Counted from the first letter of the stretch, positions 27,057-36,860 are shown. The stretch is DNA of 64,000 bases from Mesorhizobium erdmanii USDA 3471 (GCF_000472705.1 NZ_KI421454.1:37200-101199), one strand, 5' to 3'. The notes: generated from the sequence alone by a model not told the origin. Translations and numbers: made by a program.

Positions 27057-27067
27057 AAGGGGGCCTT

Positions 27068-28036
27068 TCAGAGTTGCTGGAGTTGCGGAGGCGTGAGTGG
27101 GGTGACGGCGTAGTCGCCGCTGCCGTCGAGACCTGTGACCTCAGCGATTGCATCGATGCGGCGCGACGAGCCGCGCCCCGCGATGAAGACGATGAGATCG
27201 ATGGCATTGGCGATGAGGCGGCGCGGCACGGTGACGACAGCTTCCTGTGCAAGCTGCTCGATGCGATAGAGGGCAGAGCGCGCCGAATTGGCATGAACCG
27301 TGGCGATGCCGCCGGGGTGCCCGGTGTTCCATGCCTTGAGCATGTCCAGCGCTTCCGCGCCCCTGACTTCACCGACGATGATGCGGTCGGGGCGGAGCCG
27401 GAGCGTCGAGCGCACGAGATCGGCGAGTGTGACCGAGCCCCGCCTGGTTCTCAGGGCAACGCAGTCCTTTGCTGCGCATTGCAGTTCGCGGGTGTCCTCG
27501 ATGAGGATCACTCGCTCGTCGCATTCGGCGACTTCGGCCAGCAGCGCATTGGCAAGCGTCGTCTTACCCGACGACGTGCCTCCGGCGACAAGGATGTTGC
27601 GCCGTTCTCGGACTGCCTTTATCAACACATCGGCCTGCAGCGGCAACATGATGCGATCCGCAACATAGTTGGCCAGCGTGTAGAGCTTTGCGGCTGGTTT
27701 GCGGATGGCAAAGCAAGGCGCCAGCACGACAGGCGGCAGCAGTCCCTCGAAGCGTTCGCCCGATGGCAATTCGGCGCTGACAATCGGATTGTCCGCATGC
27801 GCCTCGGCACGCACGTGGGAAGCGACCAGGCGGATGATGCGTTCCGCCTCGGAAGGATGCATATGCACGGCCGTATCGATTCGGCCTTCTCCCAGCCGGT
27901 CGAGCCGCAGCGCACCATCGGGATTGACCATCACCTCGATGACCAATGGATCGGCCAGCGCCTCAGTGATCGTCGGACCCATGGCGGTGCGCAGCATGGC
28001 GCGGCGTCGGTGGTCGGCCTCTGGATGAGCGCTCAT
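27068..28036 (-). CDS. trbB: TrbB, VirB11-family conjugation ATPase
   Basis: A 322-residue hexameric-type ATPase with Walker A AGGTSSGKTT, the Asp box VILIEDTREL, and LRLRPDRIIVGEVRGAEAL with TGHPGGIATVHANS. These are hallmarks of VirB11/TrbB traffic ATPases. The start overlaps the stop of the copG-like gene. Confidence 0.93.
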   Translation of the reverse strand: MSAHPEADHRRRAMLRTAMGPTITEALADPLVIEVMVNPDGALRLDRLGEGRIDTAVHMHPSEAERIIRLVASHVRAEAHADNPIVSAELPSGERFEGLLPPVVLAPCFAIRKPAAKLYTLANYVADRIMLPLQADVLIKAVRERRNILVAGGTSSGKTTLANALLAEVAECDERVILIEDTRELQCAAKDCVALRTRRGSVTLADLVRSTLRLRPDRIIVGEVRGAEALDMLKAWNTGHPGGIATVHANSARSALYRIEQLAQEAVVTVPRRLIANAIDLIVFIAGRGSSRRIDAIAEVTGLDGSGDYAVTPLTPPQLQQL

Positions 28037-28446
28037 CCTTCCCCTCCTCCGCCATTGTCTTTGCCAAACGAGCGTTTCCCCGATGCGATCTGGCGACCGA
28101 CCTGCTCGACGAATTTGTCGAAACGCTCCTGAGCAATCGCCTGCGTCGCCTTGTCCGGAACAGGCGTGTGGGCATGAAGCGTGATCGAAAAGCGGATGAA
28201 GAGCGCCAAGCTTTCCAATGTCATGTCGACATCGCGCCTGACGTGACTGAGGTCGCGGGAAAGACGGTCCAGCCTCATGCCATAGCGCCGATCGAGTTCA
28301 TTCTCGCCACGCCGCTCGATGAAAGCTTCTACGGCCTTCGCGACGACCGCGGATTTTGTGGTCGAGGGATCGCGGCTGAGGTTGTCCAGCTTCTCGCTCA
28401 ATTCCGGTTCGAGCAGAAACTGGTGACGAATGCGGTGGGGCTTCAT
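28033..28446 (-). CDS. CopG-like ribbon-helix-helix protein of the conjugation operon
   Basis: A 137-residue protein. The N-terminal HQFLLEPELSEKLDNL followed by STTKSAVVAKAVEAFIE fits a ribbon-helix-helix DNA-binding domain, and the rest is helical. A protein of this type regularly sits between traG and trbB in alphaproteobacterial elements. It may regulate the operon or bind the transfer origin; neither is shown here. Confidence 0.75.
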   Translation of the reverse strand: MKPHRIRHQFLLEPELSEKLDNLSRDPSTTKSAVVAKAVEAFIERRGENELDRRYGMRLDRLSRDLSHVRRDVDMTLESLALFIRFSITLHAHTPVPDKATQAIAQERFDKFVEQVGRQIASGKRSFGKDNGGGGEG

Positions 28447-28564
28447 GCGCTTGTTCCAACTGGCCGGCGCTGGCGGGCCGGCGGCGGAACAAGCATTATC
28501 GAGATGCCCAAAATTGCTTACGGCCGTTATCTACGCTGAGATACGCCCGAGCTGCGGAAAGCGT

Positions 28565-30595
28565 TCAGAAGCCGGGGACGATATCCTTATCATCGCCCCT
28601 TCCCTCGTTGATGCCATAGGCACCTGCGACGGTGGAGATCCGGTCCATGACGCGCTTGTCCGCCATCGCCTCGCTATCATCGTCTGCGGGTCTGGACAGA
28701 TCGTCCTGGTCCGGTTCCTGGGTGACGGCGGTATGTTCTTCGGGTAGGCCAGGATGGCGCTGCTGCTGAACACCTCCCTCGTCCGCAAGCGCGGCGCCAG
28801 CGCTTTCATCGTCAGACGCAAGACGACGGTCGACGCCGCGTACTTGCCCAGTCCAATCGTCCGGCCGCGACATCGGGCAGTCCGCGTAGGGTCCGTCGCG
28901 CAACACCGGCGAAGGCAGCACCCGCTCGGTGAAATTGTGATCCTCATAGTATCGCAGCTTTTTGGCCCGGATGGGGGGCAATCCCGAAACCAGCACCAGT
29001 TCGTCCGCGGGCGGCAATTGCATCACCTCGCCCGGTGTCAGCAGCGGGCGGGCGGTTTCCTGGCGGCTCACCATGACATGCGAGAGCCAAGGTGCCAGCC
29101 GGTGGCCCGCATAGTTGCGCATGGATCTGAGTTCCGTGGCCGTGCCAAGCGCGTCCGAGATTCGCTTGGCCGTGCGCTCATCATTGGAGGAAAAGGCAAT
29201 TCGCAAATGGCAGTTGTCCAGAATGGCGTTGTTGTCGCCATACGCTTTGGAGATCTGGTTCAACGATTGCGCGATCAAGTAGGCACGAATTCCGTAACCG
29301 GCCATAAACGCGAGCGCGGTCTCAAAGAAGTCGAGGCGACCGAGCGCCGGAAACTCATCCAGCATCATCAGCAGTTGATGCTTGCGGCTCTTCTTTGGGT
29401 CACCCTCGAGGCGCTCCGTCAGCCGCCTGCCGATCTGGTTCAGGATCAGTCGCACCAGGGGCTTGGTGCGCGAGATGTCCGATGGCGGCACGACCAGATA
29501 GAGCGACATCGGCCACTCCGCATCCATCAGATCGGCAATGCGCCAGTCGCAGTCCGATGTTACCGCCGCCACGGTCGGATCACGGTAGAGGCCGAGAAAA
29601 GACATGGCGGTCGAGAGGACGCCTGAACGTTCGTTCTCCGATTTGTTCAACACCTCTCGTGCCGCCGAGGCCACGACGGGATGGACCTGAGGCTTATTGG
29701 CCGCGCCGAGATGGTTGGTCGTCATCATTCGCCGCAAAGTCGCGGCAAACGAGCGTTGCGGGTCCGAGAGAAAGGTCGCGACGCGGGCAAGAGTCTTTTC
29801 CTCTTCGGCGTAGAGCACGTGCAAGATAGCGCCGACCAGGAGTGAATGACTGGTCTTCTCCCAATGATTCCGCCGCTCCAGCGCGCCTTCCGGATCGACT
29901 AGAATGTCGGCGATGTTTTGGACATCGCGAATCTCGTCCGAACCTCTGCGTACCTCCAGCAGCGGGTTGTAGCGGGCCGATCGCGGATCAGTCGGATTGA
30001 ACAAAAGGCAATGCGAGAACCTCGACCGCCAGCCGGAGCTCAGCTGCCAGTTCTCGCCTTTGATGTCGTGAATGACGGCCGAGCCGGACCAGGAGAGAAG
30101 GGTTGGGACAACCAGTCCGACGCCCTTGCCGGAACGTGTCGGCGCAAAGGCCATGACGTGCTCAGGCCCGTCATGACGCAGATACCGGTCCTTCAGTTTG
30201 CCGAGGAAGACGCCTGCCGGCTGAAACAGCCCTGCTTTCTCGATCTCCCGCGTCGCCGCCCATCGAGAGGAGCCATAGGTGGTGACCAAGCCGCGCTGGC
30301 GCGCGCGCCAGAGGGAACCAGCGATCGCAGCGGCACAGCCCATGAATCCACTGGTGCCCGCAAGCATGCCCGCCTTGTCGAATACCTCGGGCGCATAGGC
30401 ATCGAATTGGAACCACCATTCCAACAGTTTCCACGGCTCGTAGATCGGCCAGCCAGCCGCGACAAACCATGGCGCGCCGAGTTGTTCCTGAAAGGCTAGC
30501 ATATGAGCGCACCATTGCGTGGCAGCCCACACGCCGAGGAGAACGATGGCGAACACAATGGCGATCTGCCCAATCAGAAGCTTCGTGGGCGTCAC
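28565..30595 (-). CDS. traG: TraG/VirD4-family type IV coupling protein
   Basis: A 676-residue protein with two N-terminal membrane helices, Walker A FAPTRSGKGVGLVVPTLLSW and Walker B LLMMLDEFPALGRLD. The AYLIAQSLNQISKAYG stretch is typical of coupling proteins. It brings the relaxase-DNA complex to the Trb channel. It is the first gene of this operon in the window. No relaxase gene is seen upstream, where the sequence is decayed. Confidence 0.93.
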   Translation of the reverse strand: MTPTKLLIGQIAIVFAIVLLGVWAATQWCAHMLAFQEQLGAPWFVAAGWPIYEPWKLLEWWFQFDAYAPEVFDKAGMLAGTSGFMGCAAAIAGSLWRARQRGLVTTYGSSRWAATREIEKAGLFQPAGVFLGKLKDRYLRHDGPEHVMAFAPTRSGKGVGLVVPTLLSWSGSAVIHDIKGENWQLSSGWRSRFSHCLLFNPTDPRSARYNPLLEVRRGSDEIRDVQNIADILVDPEGALERRNHWEKTSHSLLVGAILHVLYAEEEKTLARVATFLSDPQRSFAATLRRMMTTNHLGAANKPQVHPVVASAAREVLNKSENERSGVLSTAMSFLGLYRDPTVAAVTSDCDWRIADLMDAEWPMSLYLVVPPSDISRTKPLVRLILNQIGRRLTERLEGDPKKSRKHQLLMMLDEFPALGRLDFFETALAFMAGYGIRAYLIAQSLNQISKAYGDNNAILDNCHLRIAFSSNDERTAKRISDALGTATELRSMRNYAGHRLAPWLSHVMVSRQETARPLLTPGEVMQLPPADELVLVSGLPPIRAKKLRYYEDHNFTERVLPSPVLRDGPYADCPMSRPDDWTGQVRGVDRRLASDDESAGAALADEGGVQQQRHPGLPEEHTAVTQEPDQDDLSRPADDDSEAMADKRVMDRISTVAGAYGINEGRGDDKDIVPGF

Positions 30596-31260
30596 TGGCT
30601 TGCTCCGCTGTTCTGGAGAGATGGATCGAGCATCGCCCGGGACGGCCGGAACAGGAATGCGCCCTATGTACGACTTGGTGCGATGAGAGGCTGTTTGGCG
30701 CGCCGTTGCTCACCTTCGAGGTGTATCAATATTCGCGCATTCCCGAGGACTGCTAAGTCGGAGGGGACTCATATCGGTCGTGCCTATCGTGAGCACGTGG
30801 TCGGCGAGCTGGCGGTGGCGTGCGGGCAAGCCGCTGAGGAAATTCCGAACATCGAGTCCGGTCTGAGGTATAACAAGCCTATCGAGATCGGATCGCGAGG
30901 TAGCCCTGCCCGCCATGGGAATTCCTCAGGCGAGTACCGACATATTGGGCGCTGCCTTATAAGTGGAAGGCGCCTTCCCGTTGCCTCTATCGCAGATAAG
31001 TTACCTTCCGGCCTTCGCGCTGGGTTTCCCAGCTGGACTGCGTTTCAGTCTCAATTCGCTGTGCTTCTTGTGAGCCAGACACCATTTCTCGGACGGTGAA
31101 TTGACGACATTCATTGTCCGACAAGCCCTCGCCGGCGATCTGTTGGGCAGAGGCGGCTATCACCCCGGCCGTGGCACATTCGCGCGCTGCAGAACCTCGA
31201 TGAGCCGCCGGCTCAAACGCCCAGGCGGATGCAAAGATCCACAGATGCGTTCCGCCAGCC
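30596..31260. other. Gene-poor stretch upstream of traG
   Basis: The promoter of the traG-trb operon should lie in this 665-base stretch, but I cannot point to clear boxes. The open frames on the plus strand show no family features. No recognisable relaxase, oriT-like nick site or insertion sequence was found here. Confidence 0.4.
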
Positions 31261-31650
31261 CTAGTTGCCAAGCATATGACCGGCATTTCGCAACGCGCCT
31301 AGGAAGAGGCCGGCATGGTGAGTGACATCGATTTTGGCCTGCATTGACACCGGCATGCTGGTCCAATTCTCCAACGGTGCAATGAAGCGGGAGAAGGTAT
31401 CGTCGACGACGCAGTAGCGGCTAATAAGGCCTTGTCTGTCCAACGCCAGCACACCAATCTGCCCGCCTCGATATCGGATGGCTGCGAGCCGTTGGACCTC
31501 GGCGTCATCATCGATCCGCACATCGAAAAGCAGGTTTCCGCGGCTCCTGGCGGCTATCTCCGCCGCTTTGTCATTGAAGCTCAAGCAGAGTGAGCGGACG
31601 CTTTCCACTGCCATCTGGAAAACCAACAAATCCAGTTCATTCACGGCCAT
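31261..31650 (-). CDS. Hypothetical protein
   Basis: About 129 residues from the ATG at 31650 (MAVNELDLLVFQMAVESVR); the frame is open to 31692. I do not recognise it. It looks like a real protein: balanced composition, G/C-rich third positions and well-formed segments such as AAIRYRGGQIGVLALDRQG. No membrane segment or signal peptide is seen. It stands alone among gene remnants. A four-stranded sensor-like fold is conceivable, but no function can be assigned. Confidence 0.5.
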   Translation of the reverse strand: MAVNELDLLVFQMAVESVRSLCLSFNDKAAEIAARSRGNLLFDVRIDDDAEVQRLAAIRYRGGQIGVLALDRQGLISRYCVVDDTFSRFIAPLENWTSMPVSMQAKIDVTHHAGLFLGALRNAGHMLGN

Positions 31651-31809
31651 GTGGGCAGTTGAGCCAATAAATGGATGATTGCAATGTCGCACAAGGCTTG
31701 TTCACAGGTGTCGGCGACTGATCGTTCGTGGCTTTCTGTCCGCTGCCGGCGATGGAATATTTGAAGGACGGCGGGTCCCGTATTTCCTGTCGCGTTGGCA
31801 ACCGCGGCG

Positions 31810-32065
31810 GCCACCTGCCGGGCGGCAGCGGCAGAGATAATGTCATAGACAGGTGGAAGCGTGGGCTTTCTGCCCTTCAATAGTTCCCTGACCCTACAGA
31901 TTTGCACGCGCGGCCGCAGCTTGCCGCCCGCCTCAACGGATTTGGCTTCTCTGGCAGCACGTTCCATTGCTGCGGTCGCCTTGTTGAGCGTCACCAGAAC
32001 GCCAAGCTTCGTGGCTGGCAAGATCGCCAACTCGCTCAAGCTCACGACCTCTATTCGATGGACGG
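31810..32065 (-). pseudogene. Possible remnant of the C-terminus of a DNA methyltransferase-like protein
   Basis: The minus strand reads LGVLVTLNKATAAMERAA and then RPRVQICRVRELLKGRKP before LPPVYDIISAAAA. This order resembles the tail of adenine-specific methylases of restriction or mobile elements, which end with a PRIQILTVEELLxG-type segment. The upstream catalytic part is absent. The assignment is tentative. Confidence 0.35.
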
Positions 32066-32214
32066 GCACGGCCGTGCATCGCCGCGACAGGGGACAACAT
32101 CGTCGTGACCGACGCTCAAGCCCTATATCGTGTCGGCGCGATCGCTCACCAGGAACGGCGAGATCGCCGTGGAGGGCAAGCCCTTCCACATCGTGGCCGT
32201 CGGCGGGAGCGGCA

Positions 32215-32632
32215 AGATCCACGATCAAGCAGCTGAGAAAGATCACGCATATAGCCACGATCCCGCGGTCCAGCCGATCTACATTTGAGGACGACCAGAT
32301 CAAGCAGCGCGCCCTGTCGAATTTGGGTCCGGGATTGGCAGTTGGTCTATCCCTTCCTGACGATGGAACGCTCGATCCAGTCATCGCTTATAAGGCGGAG
32401 AGCGGCGACCAGAGCGCAGATGAGTACGCGCCTACTACGAGATCGGCTATCGCACCAATTCGAGCGGATCATGATCGATGGCGACACCGTGGCTTTCTTC
32501 GAGGGCGGGAAGCCGCTTGAGGCCTGCTACGCCGGCGACGGCTGTGAAATCCTGACCTCGAAGAAAGGAAACCGCATGGGCGTCAAATTTCGCTTCGGCA
32601 TCGCCTTGGCCTCCTCACACTTGGTTGGCTGA
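32215..32632 (+). pseudogene. zinT: Decayed zinT-like (zinc-binding periplasmic protein) gene
   Basis: Joining two frames gives a ZinT-like order: KDHAYSHDPAV, FEDDQIKQRALS, DWQLVYPFL, DGTLDPVIAYKAESGDQS, RIMIDGDTVAFFEGGKPL, and EILTSKKGNRMGVKFRFG. ZinT binds zinc or cadmium in the periplasm. At least two frameshifts are present and the expected end after the NRGV-like box is missing, where the sequence abuts hemN (32634). It is non-functional. Confidence 0.65.
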
Positions 32633-32633
32633 C

Positions 32634-33959
32634 TCAGCGGGCAACCCGGTCGAGAAAAGCGTCGAATGCGGCAGCGACAACGCGCATCGCAAAGCGGTGC
32701 TGCTGCCGTACGCGGACAAAACCCTTTTCGATGTCCACAATCCCGTCCTTGGCAAGCATCGCCAAGCGTTCAGCTGAATCGAGAAAATGGATCGGATCAG
32801 ATCCGTGGGCGGCACAGATTGCCGGCACATCGGCCTCGAGATCGCACATTAGTCGCTCGATGATTGCGGCACGCGCGCGGTCTTCGTCGGTGAGACGGTA
32901 GCCCTTTGACGTCGCCAGACGGCCAGCTGCGATGTGCCGGCAGTAGGAATCCCGTGTAACCTCGTTCTGGACGTAGCCCTCGCCGACACGCCCGATAGCC
33001 GACGCGCCGAAACCGATCAGGGTTTTGCAGGTGTCGGCCGAGTAGCCTAGCGAGTTGCGCCGCAGGCGACCGGTTTTCTGTGCCAGCGCGAGATCGTCGT
33101 CCGGCAAGGCGAAATGGTCGAGCCCGATCTCTCGGTAGCCGGCGGCAATCAGCGTCACGGCAATGGCCGCATCCTGTTCGGCGCGGGCAGCGCTGCCCGG
33201 AAGCGATGCCTCCTCGATGAGGCGCTGATTCTTAATAAAGGACGGAATGTGCGAGTAGCCGAACACCGCAAGCCGGTTGGGGCGCATGGCGACCGCCGCC
33301 CTCGTGGTCTCGACGCAAGACTGCACCGTTTGATGCGGGAGACCAAAGATGAGGTCGAAGTTGATGCTTGTCACTCCATGCCGACGCAGCATTTCGACGG
33401 CAGCCGCCGTCTGCGCCTCACTCTGGACCCGGTTGATCGCTTTTTGAACAATGGGATCGAAGCTCTGCACGCCGAGGCTCGCGCGGTTCACGCCGGCTGC
33501 TTGCAAGGCTTCGGCCATATCGGCCGTGAACGTGCGTGGATCGATCTCGACGGCGATCGTAGCTGTTTCCGCAAGCGCAAAGTGGCGGCGCAGGAATTCC
33601 GTCAGGGCGAGGAACTCAACTGGCCCCATGAGAGTTGGCGTTCCGCCGCCGAAATGCACATCGCTCACGGGCAGCGCCTGCGGCGCGTGCTCCGAGACCA
33701 AACGTATCTCGTCACGCAGCGCCGCCAGATAATTAACGATCGGCGCATCAAGGCGGGTGATGGTGGTGGGGAAGCCGCAATACCAGCACTTTGATCGGCA
33801 GAACGGAACGTGCAAGTAGAGTGACGCCGGATCGTTAGCCGGTAGGTTCCTGAGCCATTCCTCATAAGCGTCGGCGCCGACCGCCCCAGAGAACTCCGCG
33901 ACAGTCGGATATATGGTGTACCAAGGCAGGCGGGCTTCGCGATGTTTTGTGGTCTGCAA
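32634..33959 (-). CDS. hemN: HemN-like radical SAM protein, second copy (lacks the fourth cysteine of the motif)
   Basis: A 441-residue full-length HemN homologue: PWYTIYPTVAEF, YLHVPFCRSKCWYCGF, FGGGTPTLM and FGLPHQTVQSC. It is clearly paralogous to the hemN at 13377, but the CxC of that copy (CWFCAC) is CWYCGF here, so the fourth cysteine is a phenylalanine. The three cluster cysteines are intact. It may be a less oxygen-strict or altered coproporphyrinogen dehydrogenase. A degenerate FNR-type box lies 57 bases upstream. A decayed piece of the same gene lies at 36861-37088. Confidence 0.85.
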   Translation of the reverse strand: MQTTKHREARLPWYTIYPTVAEFSGAVGADAYEEWLRNLPANDPASLYLHVPFCRSKCWYCGFPTTITRLDAPIVNYLAALRDEIRLVSEHAPQALPVSDVHFGGGTPTLMGPVEFLALTEFLRRHFALAETATIAVEIDPRTFTADMAEALQAAGVNRASLGVQSFDPIVQKAINRVQSEAQTAAAVEMLRRHGVTSINFDLIFGLPHQTVQSCVETTRAAVAMRPNRLAVFGYSHIPSFIKNQRLIEEASLPGSAARAEQDAAIAVTLIAAGYREIGLDHFALPDDDLALAQKTGRLRRNSLGYSADTCKTLIGFGASAIGRVGEGYVQNEVTRDSYCRHIAAGRLATSKGYRLTDEDRARAAIIERLMCDLEADVPAICAAHGSDPIHFLDSAERLAMLAKDGIVDIEKGFVRVRQQHRFAMRVVAAAFDAFLDRVAR

Positions 33960-34015
33960 CAGTTACCGTCCCATGTCGTTGCCTTCCATCCTTACCACTG
34001 CGCTCTCCTGTGTCT

Positions 34016-34029
34016 TTGCGCTATATCAG
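34016..34029 (-). promoter_or_regulatory. Candidate degenerate FNR/FixK box upstream of the second hemN
   Basis: On the minus strand the site reads CTGATATAGCGCAA, close to TTGA-N6-TCAA. Its distance to the ATG (57 bases) is almost the same as that of the box before the first hemN (59 bases). Bases 34030-34466 hold nothing else I recognise. Confidence 0.45.
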
Positions 34030-34466
34030 TCCGGTCCGCTTTGGACCCGATTATTTCGCAGCGATAGCCCCATTCAGCCTTGGCTGGACAGCGATGGTAT
34101 GAGCACGCGCTGGTCAGCGACAAGCGCCATGGGTTTCCCGTCGAGACTTTCCCGCACGCCGTTTGGTGTTACTATCCTATCCTATCCTCTCCCTTCAGCG
34201 TCCGATGGAACGCAGCATGCCGCATCCGACCAGTCGATTCGGCGTTGGGACCAGACTTTTGCTCGCCGGCTGGTGCGTAAGACGGCGTCACGTAGCGATA
34301 CCTGGCATCTCGATGAGTTCGTCGTATTAATTGCCGGCACGAGGCTTTGGCCGTGGCGCACCGTCTGTCAGAGCGGGAATTGTGCTCGAGGAGACCGTCC
34401 GGGTCCGCCCCTGCCAAGGCTGCAAGCCTGATGAACCAATTTAGAAAGTAGCGCTACGCCAGGCGC

Positions 34467-34625
34467 ATGATCACCGACAAATCGCGCTCCTGTGGCCCGG
34501 CAAAGCGCCGGAGTGAAGCGCAACTCAAGCATCGCTCGCAGCTGACAATCGAGCGAATTCGCATGTGCTTCCGTAAAAACAAAAATGGCCCATGCACGGC
34601 TTCCGTCGAGGCTCAAAACAAACAA
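34467..34625 (+). pseudogene. Remnant of an IS6-family transposase
   Basis: MITDKSRSCGPAKRR, then QLKHRS, and in a shifted frame NRANSHV and MHGFRR, reproduce the order of the catalytic C-terminus of IS6/IS26-like transposases (TDKLRSYGAA, HR, NNRAENSH, FRS). It is frameshifted and truncated at both ends. Bases 34626-35098 hold no gene I recognise; the porin promoter should be in the last part. Confidence 0.5.
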
Positions 34626-35098
34626 AGGCTATCGCCATTGAACGATACTGTCGCGAAGCGAACAGACGAACCATGTCCGAAACACTTGCTTTTCGTGCTC
34701 AGCTTGACCCTCAGAGCAAAAAAGGAAACGCAAACCAAGGTCCGACGGCAAACTTGAGTGTCAATCGTAGCTTGGTCGTGAGGTTGGCACGTCACTTGCA
34801 GGGTGATTTTCGAAGCCGTTGTGACGGTACGCCCGCAGCTATCGGAGATAATCATGGCGATCGATTCTGAAGTGTTTGATTCCTCCCCGGGCATTTCAAG
34901 CAAGTGATATGAGAACAACAACTTATCGTGTTGAAGTATGATTCAGATTCATCGCCCCTGTGGTTGAATAATTATTATGATCCGTGTGTCACACTGCGAT
35001 AGGCGCAGCGCGATGTGCATCGTTTTCGATTGTGGGGACAGGAAGGGCTGGCTCGTTCTTTGACGCCCCCTTCTTCAATATTTGAACGGAGATCAAGA

Positions 35099-36262
35099 AT
35101 GAACATCAGGAGCCTCCTGCTCGGCTCAGCTGCGGCCCTGATCGCCGTTTCCTGTGCCCGAGCCGCCGACGCCATCGTCCTGGCCGAGCCTGAGCCCGTT
35201 GAATACGTCAAGATCTGCGACGTTTACGGCGCTGGTTACTACTACATCCCCGGCACCGAGACCTGCCTGCGCATCGGCGGCTATATCCGTTACGACATCG
35301 GCCTCGGCGATGTCGTATCGTATGACAAAGCTAGAACCACGAATGTGAAGACTGGCGAGGCCCAGGGCATATGGCAAAACCACACGCGTTTCACATTCAA
35401 AACTTGGACCGGGCAAGAGACCGAACTCGGTACATTGCAGACCTACGTCGAGACCCGCATGCACTACGGCAAGCACACCGCCTATTCCGGTTCGGACAGT
35501 CCTCGATACTATGCCTTCAGCCAAGGCATCACGTTGACTTTCGCCTGGGTTCAGCTTGGTGGCCTCCGAGTTGGCAAGGACTGGTCCGCCTTCGACATGT
35601 TTATTGGCTACGCGGGCGACGTGCTCAATCAGATGCTTATCCCGTACGGCGCCTTCGATACTAATGTGGTTCAGTACTACTTTGACGCCGGTAACGGCTT
35701 TTCGGCTGTGGTTTCACTCGAAGAAGGCTCGGGCCTGGTCGGCACCATCGACAGCTACGTTCCGCACCTAGTCGGCGGAGTGAAATACACACAACACTTG
35801 GGCGCGATCACCGGCGTTGTCGCTTATGATAGCAACTACGAATCGGTCGCCGGCAAGGTCCGCATCGACGTCGATGTTACCGACCAACTCTCGCTATTCG
35901 GAATGTTCGGCTACGGCTCCAGCGGCAAGCTCAACGATGACGTCACTAACGCAATCGACGCTCATGGTCGCGGGTTCTACAAAAGTTGGGGCGGTAACTG
36001 GGCTTTCTGGGCCGGCGCCACTTACAAGCTCAATGAGACAACTTCGTTGAATCTTCAGCTCTCGGGTGATCAGCTCAGGAACTATGGTGTCGCTGCAAAC
36101 GTTGCCTATGCGTTTCTTGCAGATTTCACAATTACAGCCGAGCTCGACTATGACCGCTACGGCGACTTCGCCGTCGGCAAGGTCGACCCTTCCATTAGCT
36201 GGGCTAATGCCAACAAAAAGAGCAGTGTCGGCGGCATCCTCCGTTTCGAACGTTCATTCTAA
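35099..36262 (+). CDS. Outer-membrane porin of the alphaproteobacterial porin family
   Basis: A 387-residue protein: signal peptide MNIRSLLLGSAAALIAVSCA ending near ARA, then EYVKICDVYGAGYYYIPGTE and CLRIGGYIRYDIG, the standard start of rhizobial porins (RopA/Omp2b-like). Alternating beta-strand segments follow, with a C-terminal phenylalanine (RFERSF) recognised by the BAM complex. It should form a trimeric 16-stranded diffusion channel. The frame is open from 35015, but the ATG at 35099 begins the signal peptide. A symbiosis-specific role is possible but not shown. Confidence 0.9.
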   Translation: MNIRSLLLGSAAALIAVSCARAADAIVLAEPEPVEYVKICDVYGAGYYYIPGTETCLRIGGYIRYDIGLGDVVSYDKARTTNVKTGEAQGIWQNHTRFTFKTWTGQETELGTLQTYVETRMHYGKHTAYSGSDSPRYYAFSQGITLTFAWVQLGGLRVGKDWSAFDMFIGYAGDVLNQMLIPYGAFDTNVVQYYFDAGNGFSAVVSLEEGSGLVGTIDSYVPHLVGGVKYTQHLGAITGVVAYDSNYESVAGKVRIDVDVTDQLSLFGMFGYGSSGKLNDDVTNAIDAHGRGFYKSWGGNWAFWAGATYKLNETTSLNLQLSGDQLRNYGVAANVAYAFLADFTITAELDYDRYGDFAVGKVDPSISWANANKKSSVGGILRFERSF

Positions 36263-36284
36263 CGGGAGGAAGAGCTTCATCTCG

Positions 36285-36505
36285 GTGGCCTCAGGCGGCA
36301 AAGACGATTATGCGGGGGACCTGCCACGCCTGCGGCAGATAAGCCCTGACACGTTTGCAATCGGATACAGCTGCGATTAGGGCGCGGCCGATGCCCCGCT
36401 TGCCGGGATGTGACAGCTGGTAAAGCGTTGCGGCAGGTTTGCTGGCGGGTCCCGGCGCTTGCGCTGACGCGTGCGGCGCAGTCCGGCGACACGGTGGAGG
36501 CCGCC
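36285..36505 (+). pseudogene. Decayed duplicate of the 3' part of the DHDPS-like gene at 43440-44330
   Basis: About 220 bases match 43940-44155 with scattered substitutions. The shared order is GGCGGCAAA-GACGATTA-CGGGGGA, CCTGACACGTT-ACAATCGGATACAGC, and CCCGGCGCTTGCGCTGACGC. An in-frame stop (TAG at about 36378) and the missing ends make it dead. It begins about 20 bases after the porin stop. Confidence 0.85.
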
Positions 36506-36594
36506 GGCAGATGGGTGGGCGCGTGATCGCCGAAGCAATCGCCGAACCCGCCCAGTATCCCAGCTTCGATAACGACTGAATCGGCGGCGACTCA

Positions 36595-36858
36595 ATGCAA
36601 CCTTGGCTTCCGGAGACCGCGCTGCCCGCCGCCGGCCTGACCGCGCTCGCCGCGCAGGATGCTTCGGACAAGCAAATCACCTGCGTCAAGGCGCCCTTCA
36701 AGTCGCTGATCGACCATGTCTTTATCTCGCCCAATCTCGTGCCGTGCGGCCACGATTTCATGATCCTCGCGCTCGACCGAACCATCGAGCGGTTCCTGGA
36801 AGTGTCCGATCATCGCCCGGTCCTCTTGCGACTGGCCGGGCCTATCGGTGAGCGTTAG
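36595..36858 (+). pseudogene. C-terminal fragment of an endonuclease/exonuclease/phosphatase (EEP) family protein
   Basis: The frame reads FKSLIDHVFISPNLV and later EVSDHRPVLLRLAG. The first holds the IDHVF(I/V)S box and the second the SDHRPV box that end EEP-fold nucleases. About the first three quarters of such a protein are missing, so this is a fragment, although the reading frame is intact to a TAG. Confidence 0.6.
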
Positions 36859-36860
36859 AT

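Noticed and set aside
30596..31260. Relaxase gene or origin of transfer upstream of traG
   Set aside because: No relaxase histidine triad, no long frame and no recognisable nick-site sequence were seen.
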